Source: Psychromonas sp. psych-6C06 (GTDB taxonomy: Bacteria; Pseudomonadota; Gammaproteobacteria; Enterobacterales; Psychromonadaceae). Taken from it: DNA of 64,000 nt. Each line of letters opens with the position of its first letter. The first letter of the stretch is position 1. The notes beneath the pieces are model-generated. The model was not told the origin of the DNA, searched no databases, and saw only the letters and a list, made by a program, of their open reading frames with translations. Positions 50,805 to 60,882 of the stretch are shown here, piece after piece. The stretch lies in assembly GCF_002835465.1 (NCBI RefSeq), contig NZ_PIZM01000010.1:49669-113668 (forward strand), given 5' to 3'. A program made the position numbers and the translations under genes.

Positions 50805-53144
50805 ATGGATTTAAAGGCTTATCAGTCGCAAATAAAAGAGCTTATCCCACTTCGCCAAACGCCTGATTTTAACGAGTTACTCGATAAAATTTTATTTGGT
50901 GAAAGTAACAGCGATAAATTTCTCATTAAAATGGAAATTAATCGCCTTGCCAAACCTTGCCAGCGATTAATTGACCTTCGAGACAAAGTAACAGAAGCCT
51001 GTACGTTATTCGAAATAGAGGGGACTAAACACTACTTAACTAAAGCGACTATTCCAGTGCTTAAGGATAATATCGCTTTATACGGTCTATATACTGTTGG
51101 TGCATTTGAGGCTGTTCATGAATTTGTAAGTCTGCAAAAAAGCAAGCTAAATAAACAAAATGAAATCAAAAAACCTAAGCAAACTACAAAAGAACAATGT
51201 GAATATTTAACACTTTCACAGAAGAACAAACGCGGAGCTCCGCGTATGTTCTTTGTTTCTGAAGTTTTAGCAGAAACAAATGATGGTTTACGTTTTAAAG
51301 CATACACCTCAAACATATCTGTCACAGGTGTAAAAATTAAGCTAGAAGATGATATTCGATTGGCCAATGATGAATTAGTCTCGATAACTTTTACAGGTCT
51401 GGCTTTAGAATATCATGATAAAGTGTTATCACAGGCAATTCAGTATCGATTAGTAAAACAAGAAAATGATATCGATAATCACAGTTACTTTTATTTAAAC
51501 TATCACGATAGCAATGATACCTTTAAATCATTTATCAGCGACTTTATTCGCATTAACCAGTATAAATACAAAATTGATGTACATTATTACTATCAACTCG
51601 CTAAAATCAGCGCATTAAAACATAGCTACTTAAATGGAATGGCGGTTCTTCCCATTTATCTTAATGAGCAGTCTCCAACACCACTCCTTTTTACACTTAA
51701 CAATAATACTAATAATAAGATTAGTGATGCATGGCAATGCGATCAAATTGACCAATTACCCCTACTTTTTGATGAATTACGTTTTGTAAAGCTAATTGCA
51801 CAGATGTCAAAGCAGCAAGCAACAACTGTTTATACTTTTACTCATAATGTTCAAGGTAAGCAGTATTTTCTCTCAGCTACAGAAGAGGAGTTGCTTGAAA
51901 AAGGACTTAAGCAACTGTTCATTAATTGTGGTCGAAGTAAGGTGAGTTGGCGTGTTTACCATCTTACTTTACGCCCATTAAAATACACCTCCTCTACTGA
52001 GCAAGATATTACCGAGCCAACACCAGCAATATTTAAAAAGGTAACTCACCTTGCGACGTTGCAACAACTAACAAAAGCTTACCCTTTCGACATTAATACC
52101 AAGCTTGATAATAATGATGTAAACCAGCTTAATCAATTTGTACATCGCGCTAGCGACAGTAAAGCAAAATCGAAGAGCTTTACCCTATTCTCAAAAGAAA
52201 GGCGTAAAGAGGAGCGTTATCTCTATAAGAGCGAAGTGAAAATCACTGATAAAAAGAATAATTTCAGCGGACATCTTATTGATTTTTCATTATCTGGTTT
52301 AAAAGTAAAACTAAAACAAATTAGCGCTTTTCCGATCGGCGCGGTTCTTAAAATTAGTTTTACCGAATTACAAAAGATTTCAAAATCCTACCCACTAAAA
52401 GAGCTTAAATATCGGGTTATAAAAACCTCACCAAGCAATATTTTACATTTACAAGTTTGTCAAAAGAAAAGCTTAGAAATCTGTCAGCATTTTTTTTCTA
52501 CGCTTGTTAAAAATAACGAAAAACATTTTACCTGCATCCCCTTACAAGGCGCTAAGCAACCCACTTCAAAACATTTAGTAGACATTGCAGAAGAGTCTTT
52601 TTTAAATGCTGTATTCTTCATTAGTAAAATTGCTAATAAACCGACGATTAAATTTTCTGCAATAGATAGCATTCATCATTCTCTGCATAAATTATTCAGC
52701 TTGAAAAGTGATACTCCCTATGAGTTAAACTTTTACCCATTAGCTAATAATCAGCTTTATGAACGATTAGTCATAGAGCAATTTAAAGATAGCGAAGAAA
52801 AAATGGTGCGTAAAGAGGCACTTATCTATGTCAATGTAGTAAGAAATAGTGAAGGAAAGTGGCATATTGAAAGTTTCCTCGATGACGACTTTAACTCAGA
52901 AAAGGCAAAAGTAAACTTTATAAAAGAGAGCCAGTTTACAGGGGGGTTCTATGCATTACATTATCGCTTAACTTCATTACCAAGTGTTGATATTAATACT
53001 ATAAAATCTGAAATTAGAGCGATTTCACGGTTTGCTATTCATTTGACCAAAAAACTTGAAGAGGAATTAAAAGCAGTTGAGGGAATGATTGAAATAACTG
53101 ATAGAACAGAAGAGATTATTAATGCGGTCAACAACAGATCGTAA
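50805..53144 (+). CDS. Large protein with two PilZ domains
   Basis: 779 aa. First PilZ-like region about residues 140-245 (NKRGAPRMFF, SNISVTGVKI), second about 460-560 (ERRKEERYLYK, DFSLSGLKVK). In the first the second Arg-x3-Arg is incomplete, so binding may be limited to the second. The rest is a helical/beta region found in Vibrio PlzA-like proteins. No membrane segment. Weak ribosome site (AAGGGATG, 21 bases upstream). Confidence 0.8.
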   Translation: MDLKAYQSQIKELIPLRQTPDFNELLDKILFGESNSDKFLIKMEINRLAKPCQRLIDLRDKVTEACTLFEIEGTKHYLTKATIPVLKDNIALYGLYTVGAFEAVHEFVSLQKSKLNKQNEIKKPKQTTKEQCEYLTLSQKNKRGAPRMFFVSEVLAETNDGLRFKAYTSNISVTGVKIKLEDDIRLANDELVSITFTGLALEYHDKVLSQAIQYRLVKQENDIDNHSYFYLNYHDSNDTFKSFISDFIRINQYKYKIDVHYYYQLAKISALKHSYLNGMAVLPIYLNEQSPTPLLFTLNNNTNNKISDAWQCDQIDQLPLLFDELRFVKLIAQMSKQQATTVYTFTHNVQGKQYFLSATEEELLEKGLKQLFINCGRSKVSWRVYHLTLRPLKYTSSTEQDITEPTPAIFKKVTHLATLQQLTKAYPFDINTKLDNNDVNQLNQFVHRASDSKAKSKSFTLFSKERRKEERYLYKSEVKITDKKNNFSGHLIDFSLSGLKVKLKQISAFPIGAVLKISFTELQKISKSYPLKELKYRVIKTSPSNILHLQVCQKKSLEICQHFFSTLVKNNEKHFTCIPLQGAKQPTSKHLVDIAEESFLNAVFFISKIANKPTIKFSAIDSIHHSLHKLFSLKSDTPYELNFYPLANNQLYERLVIEQFKDSEEKMVRKEALIYVNVVRNSEGKWHIESFLDDDFNSEKAKVNFIKESQFTGGFYALHYRLTSLPSVDINTIKSEIRAISRFAIHLTKKLEEELKAVEGMIEITDRTEEIINAVNNRS

Positions 53145-53255
53145 AGCATATACTAAGCAAATATGGGCGTTCGTTCTTTAAGCAGTAGTGAGTTGTAATG
53201 TGCATTCGCAACAGAATAAACATTAAAGCCCACTACTGGACGCTAAGTTTTTAGT

Positions 53256-54302
53256 CTACTTTTTCCAAGACGCATTTTTATGCGCACTTAAAATGGCAAG
53301 CGCACCTTGCAGATCAAGATTATTTAAAGAAATAGCAGCCTTTTCTTGCACGATTGGTTTAGCGTGAATCGCAATTCCCATCGCAGAAGCGTCCATCATC
53401 ACCAGATCATTTGCACCATCACCGATGGCAACTGTTTGTGACATGGGAATCGAGTATTGCTCAGCAAGCTCTTTTAAAGTGCGAGCTTTCACGTCTGCAT
53501 TGACTATTTCCCCAGTCACAGTCCCGGTTAAATAATCATTTTCTATTTCAAGCGTGTTAGCTATCGTAAAATCAAAGCCATGATCCTTTTGCAAACGCTC
53601 AGCAAAATAATTAAAGCCACCAGAGGCAATAGCGACCTTCCACCCAGCTTGCTTTAAACCGGCGATTAATGATGTCAAACCAGGCATCAATGGCATATTA
53701 TCAGCCACTTCTTTTAAGATTGAAATAGGCATATTTTCCAGTTTACTGACGCGTGTGCGTAAGCTTTCATTAAAATCTAGTTTACCTTGCATCGCAAGTG
53801 CAGTTACTGCAGAAACCTGTTCACCCACCCCATATAAACGCGCTATTTCATCAATACATTCAATTTGAATCGTCGTTGAGTCCATATCCATCAAGACTAA
53901 ACCTGGTTTAGACCAATCTGGAAATTTCTCCATTAGCGCAAAGTCTACAGTCGCTTGTTTAGCAAACAGCTCTAATTGACTTTTTAATACATCAGGATAG
54001 TCACTCAACAAAAAACGCATGGTTACCACATCAGCAATAACTTCTGGTGAAAAAAGCATTGTTGATGCAACACCTTGTGAGCTAAGCAATGAAAGTAATG
54101 TATTAAGTTGCGCAGTTGTAAGCGTTTCGCCCATAATAATAAGCTCGGCTTTTGAGCAAAATTCTGCCTTAGTTCGCAAAGTTAACGTATTATTTTCAAA
54201 GAAAATATTTTCAAGATCAGCCACATCTTGTTTTAAATCATCGCGCCATTCAATTAATGACTGAGCTTTTGAAGGAATTTGCAGTTTTTCTATCGTTTTC
54301 AA
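53256..54302 (-). CDS. serB: Phosphoserine phosphatase
   Basis: 348 aa. HAD enzyme with the nucleophile motif MDMDSTTI, KVAIASGGFNYF and GDGANDLVMM. Hydrolyses phosphoserine in the last step of serine synthesis. The N-terminal 120 residues are a longer, ACT-like region than in E. coli (322 aa). It converges with the PilZ gene and is divergent from smp. Confidence 0.95.
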   Translation of the reverse strand: MKTIEKLQIPSKAQSLIEWRDDLKQDVADLENIFFENNTLTLRTKAEFCSKAELIIMGETLTTAQLNTLLSLLSSQGVASTMLFSPEVIADVVTMRFLLSDYPDVLKSQLELFAKQATVDFALMEKFPDWSKPGLVLMDMDSTTIQIECIDEIARLYGVGEQVSAVTALAMQGKLDFNESLRTRVSKLENMPISILKEVADNMPLMPGLTSLIAGLKQAGWKVAIASGGFNYFAERLQKDHGFDFTIANTLEIENDYLTGTVTGEIVNADVKARTLKELAEQYSIPMSQTVAIGDGANDLVMMDASAMGIAIHAKPIVQEKAAISLNNLDLQGALAILSAHKNASWKK

Positions 54303-54404
54303 AGTAATATACCTATCATTTAAATTTAGATGAGCCTCATCCGCTGAAGCACAAACAACAATAACGATTGCACTTGATGATTACAAGTGATTAAAGGATT
54401 TTCA

Positions 54405-55025
54405 ATGAAGAGCAAAATGTATTATGGACTGCGAGCTTTACAAATAACGACGCTGATAGTGGTTAGCGTTGTTATTCTGTTTCAGTTAAATGAATTACGT
54501 GTTATTTCTAATGAAGTCCGCTATCAGCAAACAGAAAAGTTTTCATATTCACTTACCAATTTAGCAGCGGCGGAAGCATCTCGCTACTTGGGGCAAAAGA
54601 AAAGTAAAGATCTGCAATTATTAATTAATGAGCTCAGTAATGATCCAATGGTAAGAGACGCGACAATTTATGACCATTTAGGAAAAATTCTTTATCAATC
54701 AAACGATCCACTTTTATTGCCAATTCTCTTAAAAATAAATGAGCCAGTAAACGATGATATCAAAGGCGTTATTCCGTATATTGCTGAATTATACAAAGAA
54801 GATAAAAAAATCGGCTACATCAGGATCTCACTAAAACAAGATCATATCTTACGTTTGATTTTTAATTATCAACAACAATCTCTTGAAACACTCACTTTAC
54901 TATTACTACTCTCTTTTTTCGCAGGTAGCCTAATAATGGCACTTTTCTTTCGTAGAGCAGAGGCAGCCTATTACCGCTTAAATAAGCTAATACCAAATTT
55001 AATCGCCATGAATAAAAAAAGTTAA
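54405..55025 (+). CDS. Smp/YtjB-like membrane protein
   Basis: 206 aa from ATG 54405 (AAAGGA 6 bases upstream). Transmembrane helices at about 11-31 and 165-186 enclose a periplasmic domain (LAAAEASRYLGQKKSKDLQLL). Gene order, divergent from serB, matches E. coli ytjB (smp) beside serB. Called AhpA in Vibrio by some annotators; function not settled. Confidence 0.82.
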   Translation: MKSKMYYGLRALQITTLIVVSVVILFQLNELRVISNEVRYQQTEKFSYSLTNLAAAEASRYLGQKKSKDLQLLINELSNDPMVRDATIYDHLGKILYQSNDPLLLPILLKINEPVNDDIKGVIPYIAELYKEDKKIGYIRISLKQDHILRLIFNYQQQSLETLTLLLLLSFFAGSLIMALFFRRAEAAYYRLNKLIPNLIAMNKKS

Positions 55026-55691
55026 CCTCAGTAGGGTTAAGGAGTTTTATATTGAATTTTTAAATACTAAGGAAATTTTTGTTGTTAGTTGGCAAAGCCT
55101 AAGAAACTAAAGTAATTATAGTTTCTTCTAGATAGGAATAATAAGTAGTTAAATAGCCTCAATTGTTGTTAATGAAAGCGTTATTCTATTTTGAATCATA
55201 TAGTGATATATTTTTAAGGTACATACCGTTATGTTTCGCGTAAATCTAAGGCGGATTATCCTAGCAGTAACGGACTCTTGTTAAATAACTTTGCATAAAA
55301 GCCCGAGGTACTAGCGTTATTGCGACGCTTTGCTTCTCCATAACTGAATTGCTTTACCTTGAGATTCCGCCTATAAGTCATGTGATGCAGTTGCCCTATC
55401 TACTTTTTAATTCACGTTATAGTATCACTATAAAATTATTTATCCTCATAATACGCATTAATAGTTCCCCCCTTCCTTATCACGCCATAATTACAACGGC
55501 TACTCAGGAGAATTCCGCTTTGCATTAATACAAAACGAAATAAATAGCTGATCTATTTTACTGATTAAAGCAACTTACCTCTTCGTTGAAACTTTCGCCT
55601 ATTCATATGGAATAATCACATGTCATAGGCTCAGTCTTGTATAAACAGAAAAGTGGCTCCTTTTTTGTATTGCGTGGTATTGACGAAGTCA

Positions 55692-55741
55692 TTATGCCAA
55701 TTCGGCTAATATTGATCAGTTATTTAGTGGATTTGCTATTA
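55692..55741. repeat. Internally deleted copy of the MITE-like element
   Basis: 50 bases start TTATGCCAATTC and end GGATTTGCTATTA, sharing the outer parts and tgatcagttatttagt with 239-403. The middle (about 115 bases) is missing. Confidence 0.5.
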
Positions 55742-55811
55742 CAGCAATAGCCAATAAAATATTGAGATAATAAACTTGAAAGTTCAACTGCCCCTAAGTC
55801 TTTAACTTGCA

Positions 55812-55847
55812 AAAAAAAACCAATATCGACATAGATATTGGTTTTTT
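55812..55847 (-). terminator. Chitinase gene terminator (bidirectional)
   Basis: Stem CCAATATC/GATATTGG (55820-55827, 55834-55841) extended by A/T pairs, with a 6-base loop. Runs of A and T on both sides let it work in both directions. Confidence 0.8.
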
Positions 55848-55893
55848 ATTAAGCGAGCAGACATTGATATGTAGTGCCTGACTTTACAATATA

Positions 55894-57822
55894 TTATTCA
55901 CCTTTAGGGATAATAACACCATTTTCATCAGTTGCTTGTACGTTAAAGTTATCCTCAACACACATTTCATAATCACCAGCAGACCATGCGCTATAAGCTG
56001 TTTGATATGGTGCTAATTTACACTTAAAGCTATGGTTTGCAGGTGTATTTGCATTCCAGCCCCAATCTTTATCCCAGTTAATCATCAATGCGCCAGCACC
56101 ATCTGTGTTAAATGGTTTCATGTCAGCACAATCTAATTTTTCACCAGTAATATCAAGGTTTAAGTAGTTCGAGAACTCTTTGTAGTACGCGATACGGCTT
56201 TTAGCTTGATTCGATGTTGTGCCTTTATTACATTCAAATGCACCGTTAATGATTTGAATCGTTGCACCAAATCCATGTTCAATACCTGCTGCTTTATCAG
56301 CTGCATTTGGCTGCCACGTACCATCGATCACATGTAACATGCTTGGTTTTGGTGGTTGTGGGTAAACATAAAAGAACACCGCAGAAGCAAGGTTTAGCCA
56401 CGTATCAGCCACTAACTCAGGATTTTTAAGTAGTACCATCTTATCGCCGAACATCGCTTCAGAGAATGGTCCATAGTTGTAGTTCCAGCTTAGCTGTTTA
56501 GCACCACGGCCAAAGTAGCTTTTGCCTTGACATGGCCAACGATCGCCCTGCCAACCTGAACAAGCGTTGTATGGACCTGTTGTATCTGTCTCTTGTTTGT
56601 ACATTTCTCGCACATAGTACAAACCTTGACGCCACTCTGGGTTACCTTTAGCACCTTCCCAACCTGGAGCATGAGCACCCGTTTCTTGAGTGAAGTGAGC
56701 AAACATAGTTGCTAAAGAACGCTTACAGATCTCTTCTGAATTACGGCCATCTTCGTAGGTACGACAGAAGGCAGGGAACTTAGCAATTGCCTGTAAGAAA
56801 CGACGGTAAGTGTATGCTTCGTTACGAATTGGGAATAAGAACTCCCATAGCTCACTATCAATCACCGATTCAACACGTAAGACATTTTCAGGATTAGCAA
56901 GACGAAGAGGCTCTACTGCTTCTACTGATTCATTATCAAGCGTAACAGCATCTGCACGGATAAGGTCAAATAGCTCTCCACTGGTCAACTCTGTTTCAAT
57001 TGAAGAAAGTTGTGCACGAGGAATTAAGAAACCACCACTACCATCTTCTGTAACACTTAACTCACCATTAAATGGTGGAGGCGTTGGAGTTGCAACAGTA
57101 GGTGTCGGTGTAACAACGACCGGTGTTGGAGAAGGCGCACAAGAAGGAACCGGAATTGGCTGATCAATTGGATAAGTTACGTAAACACCACACTGTAAAA
57201 CAGTAACAAATGCCGGTGTTGGCGTAATAACAACTGGCGTTGGCGTAATGACAGCTGGGGTTGGGGTGATCACAACTGGCGTTGGTGTAATAACTACAGG
57301 TGTTGGTGTTGCTACACTACCACAGCTTGTTTCTTCCCAGAACCAAGAAGCTGTACTTGGTGTTTCCCATGTCCCAGGATTATTTTTAGCGATAAAACAT
57401 TTACCTTGGTAACTTACTACATCGCCATTACTTGCCTTGGTTTTACCAGCAATAAATTCAGTTGTATCAACTGGTGTCGATGTTGGAATTAGCGTTGGTT
57501 TAGCTGTTGGAGTAGCTGTTGGAGCTACGGTTGGTGTACCCGTTGGAATAATTACTGGAGTTGGCTCAACAGTATTACTACAATCAGCAACTGTCCAAAA
57601 CCATGAATTAGCATTTGGCGTTTCCCAACTACCAGGCCCATTTTTGGCAATATAGCAGACACCGTCATAAGAGGTAGTGTCACCGTTTTTGATAACTGTT
57701 TTACCCGGAACAAAAGGGGTAACTGTCGTTGAATTTGCAAGTGCAACATGGCTGAACATTGCTAGCGATGAAGAAAATAATGCAATAGATATTGCTTTCT
57801 TCGCGGGACTAAATGTAAACAT
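55894..57822 (-). CDS. Secreted GH19 chitinase with two chitin-binding modules
   Basis: 642 aa. Signal peptide residues 1-29. Two CBM5/12-type modules at about 36-81 and 122-167, each with WETPxxxSWFW. Pro/Thr linkers, including five near-identical VVITPTP units at 175-203. GH19 catalytic domain about 335-600 with FTQETGAH (Glu 380) and YVREMY (Glu 406) as likely acid/base pair, and SYFGRGAKQLSWNYNY. It hydrolyses chitin outside the cell. The order of CBM, linker, GH19 is normal for marine chitin degraders. Confidence 0.92.
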   Translation of the reverse strand: MFTFSPAKKAISIALFSSSLAMFSHVALANSTTVTPFVPGKTVIKNGDTTSYDGVCYIAKNGPGSWETPNANSWFWTVADCSNTVEPTPVIIPTGTPTVAPTATPTAKPTLIPTSTPVDTTEFIAGKTKASNGDVVSYQGKCFIAKNNPGTWETPSTASWFWEETSCGSVATPTPVVITPTPVVITPTPAVITPTPVVITPTPAFVTVLQCGVYVTYPIDQPIPVPSCAPSPTPVVVTPTPTVATPTPPPFNGELSVTEDGSGGFLIPRAQLSSIETELTSGELFDLIRADAVTLDNESVEAVEPLRLANPENVLRVESVIDSELWEFLFPIRNEAYTYRRFLQAIAKFPAFCRTYEDGRNSEEICKRSLATMFAHFTQETGAHAPGWEGAKGNPEWRQGLYYVREMYKQETDTTGPYNACSGWQGDRWPCQGKSYFGRGAKQLSWNYNYGPFSEAMFGDKMVLLKNPELVADTWLNLASAVFFYVYPQPPKPSMLHVIDGTWQPNAADKAAGIEHGFGATIQIINGAFECNKGTTSNQAKSRIAYYKEFSNYLNLDITGEKLDCADMKPFNTDGAGALMINWDKDWGWNANTPANHSFKCKLAPYQTAYSAWSAGDYEMCVEDNFNVQATDENGVIIPKGE

Positions 57823-58105
57823 TTAACTCATCCTTGTTAAATAAATTTAAATATATATTTAACTAAGCGAAGAGAAACGATCAATAACGAATAGAAACCA
57901 GCAATGGTCACGTTCCCACAGGGGAATGTAAAAATTACCAAATAGTATTATATGTTCATCCTGAGCATTTAATACTATTTTGTCTATATGCTTATCAAGC
58001 ATTTCCATATGCTTAGTAAATAAATGACAATAACCAATGTAGATTACTTGCTGATGTTTTTATAATCAAGAAAAAGTTATATATCAGCCACTAAAGTTTT
58101 ATTTT

Positions 58106-59215
58106 TTAAGCTGTAATGTTATCTAGATTCTGTAATTGTTCGATTATCGATTGGCTATATTTTTGTAAATCACTTGAATCTTGCTCGGGCATTAACCAAC
58201 CAAGTAGATCGGTAAGGTGCTCTTCGATAGCAAATGGTTTAGCATGCTCATAGGCTTTTGTTAATTCATCATTAACGGGTAAAAACTGCTGTGCAATTTC
58301 TTTACCAGGCATGACTTGTTGATATTCTTTGATAGAAGCGACAGTTTCTGTGCGTTGCAAGTCCATTGAGAAAGCGGCTAAATGAGTAGGATCCATTGAA
58401 ATCGTTTTGGCTTTTTCAAAAGCATCATCTAAGTTACCTGAAAAAAATAGATCACTTACGTTTTGTAGATTCCCCATCAATTCATTAACAGCTTGTTGTT
58501 CATCATCATTCAGTTCACCATTGATTTCAATAGTAAATGCTGCTTGAAACTCACTTTTATTTGAAGTTGCAAAGCTACCAATACCATTTTTCATATTCAT
58601 TACAGAAGCACTTTGTTGCTTATAATCAGAATTAAAAGTGATCTTAATTTCATCCCCCTCTTTAGTGGTGATGCTGTAGCTCGCATCTTTACTTAAACTA
58701 TAATGGCTTCCTTCACGATAATTTCCAGCAAGCATTGGCGAATCTTCATTTTCTGAAAACAGATCATCATTAAGCTTTTTCAGACCCTCTTTAAGTAAAC
58801 CTTCGGTCTCTTTTATACCATTTTTAACATCATTACTTAATAGACCAAGTCCTTTCAACTCTTTTGAGGCATCACCGAGCCCCTCTTTTATTCCTTTTTG
58901 GGCATCAGAAAACATTTGCTGTAGTTCACTCTCTGTTGCACCATTATTTTTTGCTTTCGTGATTGCATCCGTAACAAAACCAAGAATATTGTTACTTACA
59001 CTTTCAAAGTCAAAATTGTTTTCATTATTTTTTTCAGTTTCGTTCGGTATGCCTAATGCGCTATTGAGGCGGTCATTGATGATATTGGTCGCTACATTTT
59101 TTTTATCAATGTGGGTAGTACGATTATCTTTAACATCGGCATCAGATTGTTGCGCGCCTTTAGCGTGTTGATTAAACAAGGCTAAAGGCTGAAAATTTGA
59201 AAGTTCAACCTTCAT
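58106..59215 (-). CDS. DUF5610-like protein
   Basis: 369 aa from ATG 59215 (GGAGAA 5 bases upstream; the earlier start at 59260 lacks one). VSNNILGFVTDAITKAKNNG and LKGLGLLSNDVKNGIKET read as the DUF5610 domain of marine gammaproteobacteria. No signal peptide. Acidic, Asn/Glu-rich, mainly helical. Function unknown. Confidence 0.7.
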   Translation of the reverse strand: MKVELSNFQPLALFNQHAKGAQQSDADVKDNRTTHIDKKNVATNIINDRLNSALGIPNETEKNNENNFDFESVSNNILGFVTDAITKAKNNGATESELQQMFSDAQKGIKEGLGDASKELKGLGLLSNDVKNGIKETEGLLKEGLKKLNDDLFSENEDSPMLAGNYREGSHYSLSKDASYSITTKEGDEIKITFNSDYKQQSASVMNMKNGIGSFATSNKSEFQAAFTIEINGELNDDEQQAVNELMGNLQNVSDLFFSGNLDDAFEKAKTISMDPTHLAAFSMDLQRTETVASIKEYQQVMPGKEIAQQFLPVNDELTKAYEHAKPFAIEEHLTDLLGWLMPEQDSSDLQKYSQSIIEQLQNLDNITA

Positions 59216-59358
59216 ATATTTCTCCAATAAAGGGGTACACCTAGAGGTTATCGGCAGCATTTAAAATTTATTAAGCATTTAAAATAAAAATGCTTATATT
59301 AAAAGCTGATAAAAATGACTCAAATAATAAATTAATGACCGTCAACGGTGTCTACGAG

Positions 59359-59703
59359 TTAAACACCATAATATGCATCGGACAATGGTGCAACATTACA
59401 ATCACTAATGTAATCACGTGACGTTAACCAGTCTTTAAACGCACTCCGATCTGAATCAGTGGCGCTAATATAACGCCCGTAGCTACTAACATAAATGACA
59501 AAACGATGCGAACCACCAGCCCCACCTAATATAAGGTTCCTAGATTCAACAAATTCGACGAGCTCTGAAAAAAAGCCATCAAACACACTTTCATCAACTT
59601 CAGTAAACGTGAATGAGACTTCAAATCCTAAAACTGCATACTTACCGACATATAGCTTTTTATTTAATCGATTACTTCTTTTTATGTGATTCGTTGTTTT
59701 CAT
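59359..59703 (-). CDS. YggL-family (DUF469) protein
   Basis: 114 aa. RSNRLNKKLYVGKYAVLGFEVSF with a basic N-terminus and DGFFSELVEFVESRNLILGG match the YggL family, linked to 50S ribosome assembly in E. coli. The C-terminal SDAYYGV differs from the usual end, so it may be a divergent paralogue. Confidence 0.75.
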   Translation of the reverse strand: MKTTNHIKRSNRLNKKLYVGKYAVLGFEVSFTFTEVDESVFDGFFSELVEFVESRNLILGGAGGSHRFVIYVSSYGRYISATDSDRSAFKDWLTSRDYISDCNVAPLSDAYYGV

Positions 59704-59815
59704 AGATACTCCAGTATTTAATTACGTCACCATTGTATATGTTACACGGCCAACAAAGCATAAAAAATCACTGTAAAGTATCAATTTTTACTAGTGAACA
59801 CTTCGCGACAAAAAA

Positions 59816-59835
59816 CAAAACAAAACAAAACAAAA
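59816..59835. repeat. Pentanucleotide microsatellite (CAAAA)4
   Basis: Four perfect CAAAA units, with flanking partial units, about 90 bases upstream of the secreted protease gene. Slippage could change promoter spacing. Confidence 0.6.
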
Positions 59836-59922
59836 CCAAGATCATACCAAGAATAAAAATAAACTGACTTTATTTTTATTTGTGATCTTAACTTATTAAG
59901 TAATAGTACTTATGCTTTTCTA

Positions 59923-60882
59923 ATGAATATTTATTTAGTCAGTCTTTTACTTTGCCTGTATTCACTGCAAATTTTTGCAGGTGCTCTTCCTGAGTCTCGC
60001 ATAATTGATTTTAAAAATAGCAACATGCAAACTATCAAGCACCGACATATGTTAACCAACACTGGAATTTTAGTCGAAGACGGTGATATTAATAAAAAAA
60101 ACCCATTATCAGAGCGGATCCTGTCAATTTTTTACAAAAATACGGCCAATAAAAATGTGTGTAAAGATATCCCTTTCAGCACAGATGTTGCTATTGGTAG
60201 CTGCAGTGGTGTGTTAATAAAAGACAATATACTAGCTACCGCTGGGCATTGTGTAGATGAAAACATCGCCAAGAAAATCTGGTTTTTTAATTACCAACAA
60301 ACGGACGACCTCTCTTTTAAGCAAGGCTATAAAGTAAAGCGCGTTATTTTTCGCGACTTTAGCATCATAAAATCAGGTTATTCCGTTGAAAGAAATAAAA
60401 TTAATCGTCAACGACAACAGATTGGCATAGGCCCTCTCCCACCTGATATGTTCGATTATACGAGTTACCGTGATATTGCTCTGTTAGAATTAGCAAAACC
60501 GGTGGTAGGCCTTCTGCCATTTAAAATTAATTTCAGACCATTCTTTAGCGGGAGAAAAGTTATTTCTGTAGGCCCCCCTTTGGGCTTGTCATTAAAACAA
60601 AATAGTACGGGATCCCTTAAATCTATTACAACCACCAACTACATGACGACAAATATACAAACACAGCAAGGGAACTCGGGGGGACCACTGTTTGATTATG
60701 AAACAGGTGATCTTATTGCAATCACGGTAAATCGTGGTTTAACTTCTGTATTTGGTCTACAAAGAGATAAACGCTGCTATGGCTTTAAGAGTAAAACAAC
60801 CGAAAAAGAGAGCATATCCCACTTAAGCGGACACATGACGATCACTCAGGTTAAAAAATATATCTTTGATACTAAAGATTAG
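59923..60882 (+). CDS. Secreted trypsin-like serine protease
   Basis: 319 aa. Signal peptide ends near IFAGA. Catalytic triad seen in ATAGHCV (His), YRDIALLEL (Asp) and QQGNSGGPLF (Ser). Chymotrypsin fold, closest in style to V8/glutamyl endopeptidase-like secreted proteases. Its stop overlaps the convergent EAL gene end by four bases. Confidence 0.88.
   Translation: MNIYLVSLLLCLYSLQIFAGALPESRIIDFKNSNMQTIKHRHMLTNTGILVEDGDINKKNPLSERILSIFYKNTANKNVCKDIPFSTDVAIGSCSGVLIKDNILATAGHCVDENIAKKIWFFNYQQTDDLSFKQGYKVKRVIFRDFSIIKSGYSVERNKINRQRQQIGIGPLPPDMFDYTSYRDIALLELAKPVVGLLPFKINFRPFFSGRKVISVGPPLGLSLKQNSTGSLKSITTTNYMTTNIQTQQGNSGGPLFDYETGDLIAITVNRGLTSVFGLQRDKRCYGFKSKTTEKESISHLSGHMTITQVKKYIFDTKD

Larger units (their letters stand above)
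55026..55893. other. Long gene-free region with MITE remnant and terminator
   Basis: 868 bases without a supported gene. The minus strand has a 26-codon open frame starting MEKQSVAITL near 55330 that could be a transposase scrap, but I cannot name it. A short MITE-like copy is at 55692-55741 and the chitinase terminator at 55812-55847. Confidence 0.55.

Noticed and set aside
55290..55420. Transposase remnant on the minus strand of the intergenic region
   Set aside because: Only 26 codons are open and no insertion sequence ends can be seen, so it is kept as an unexplained stretch.
57100..57310. Repeats in the chitinase gene as a possible CRISPR array
   Set aside because: The repeats are in-frame Pro/Thr linker codons without unique spacers, and no cas gene is present.
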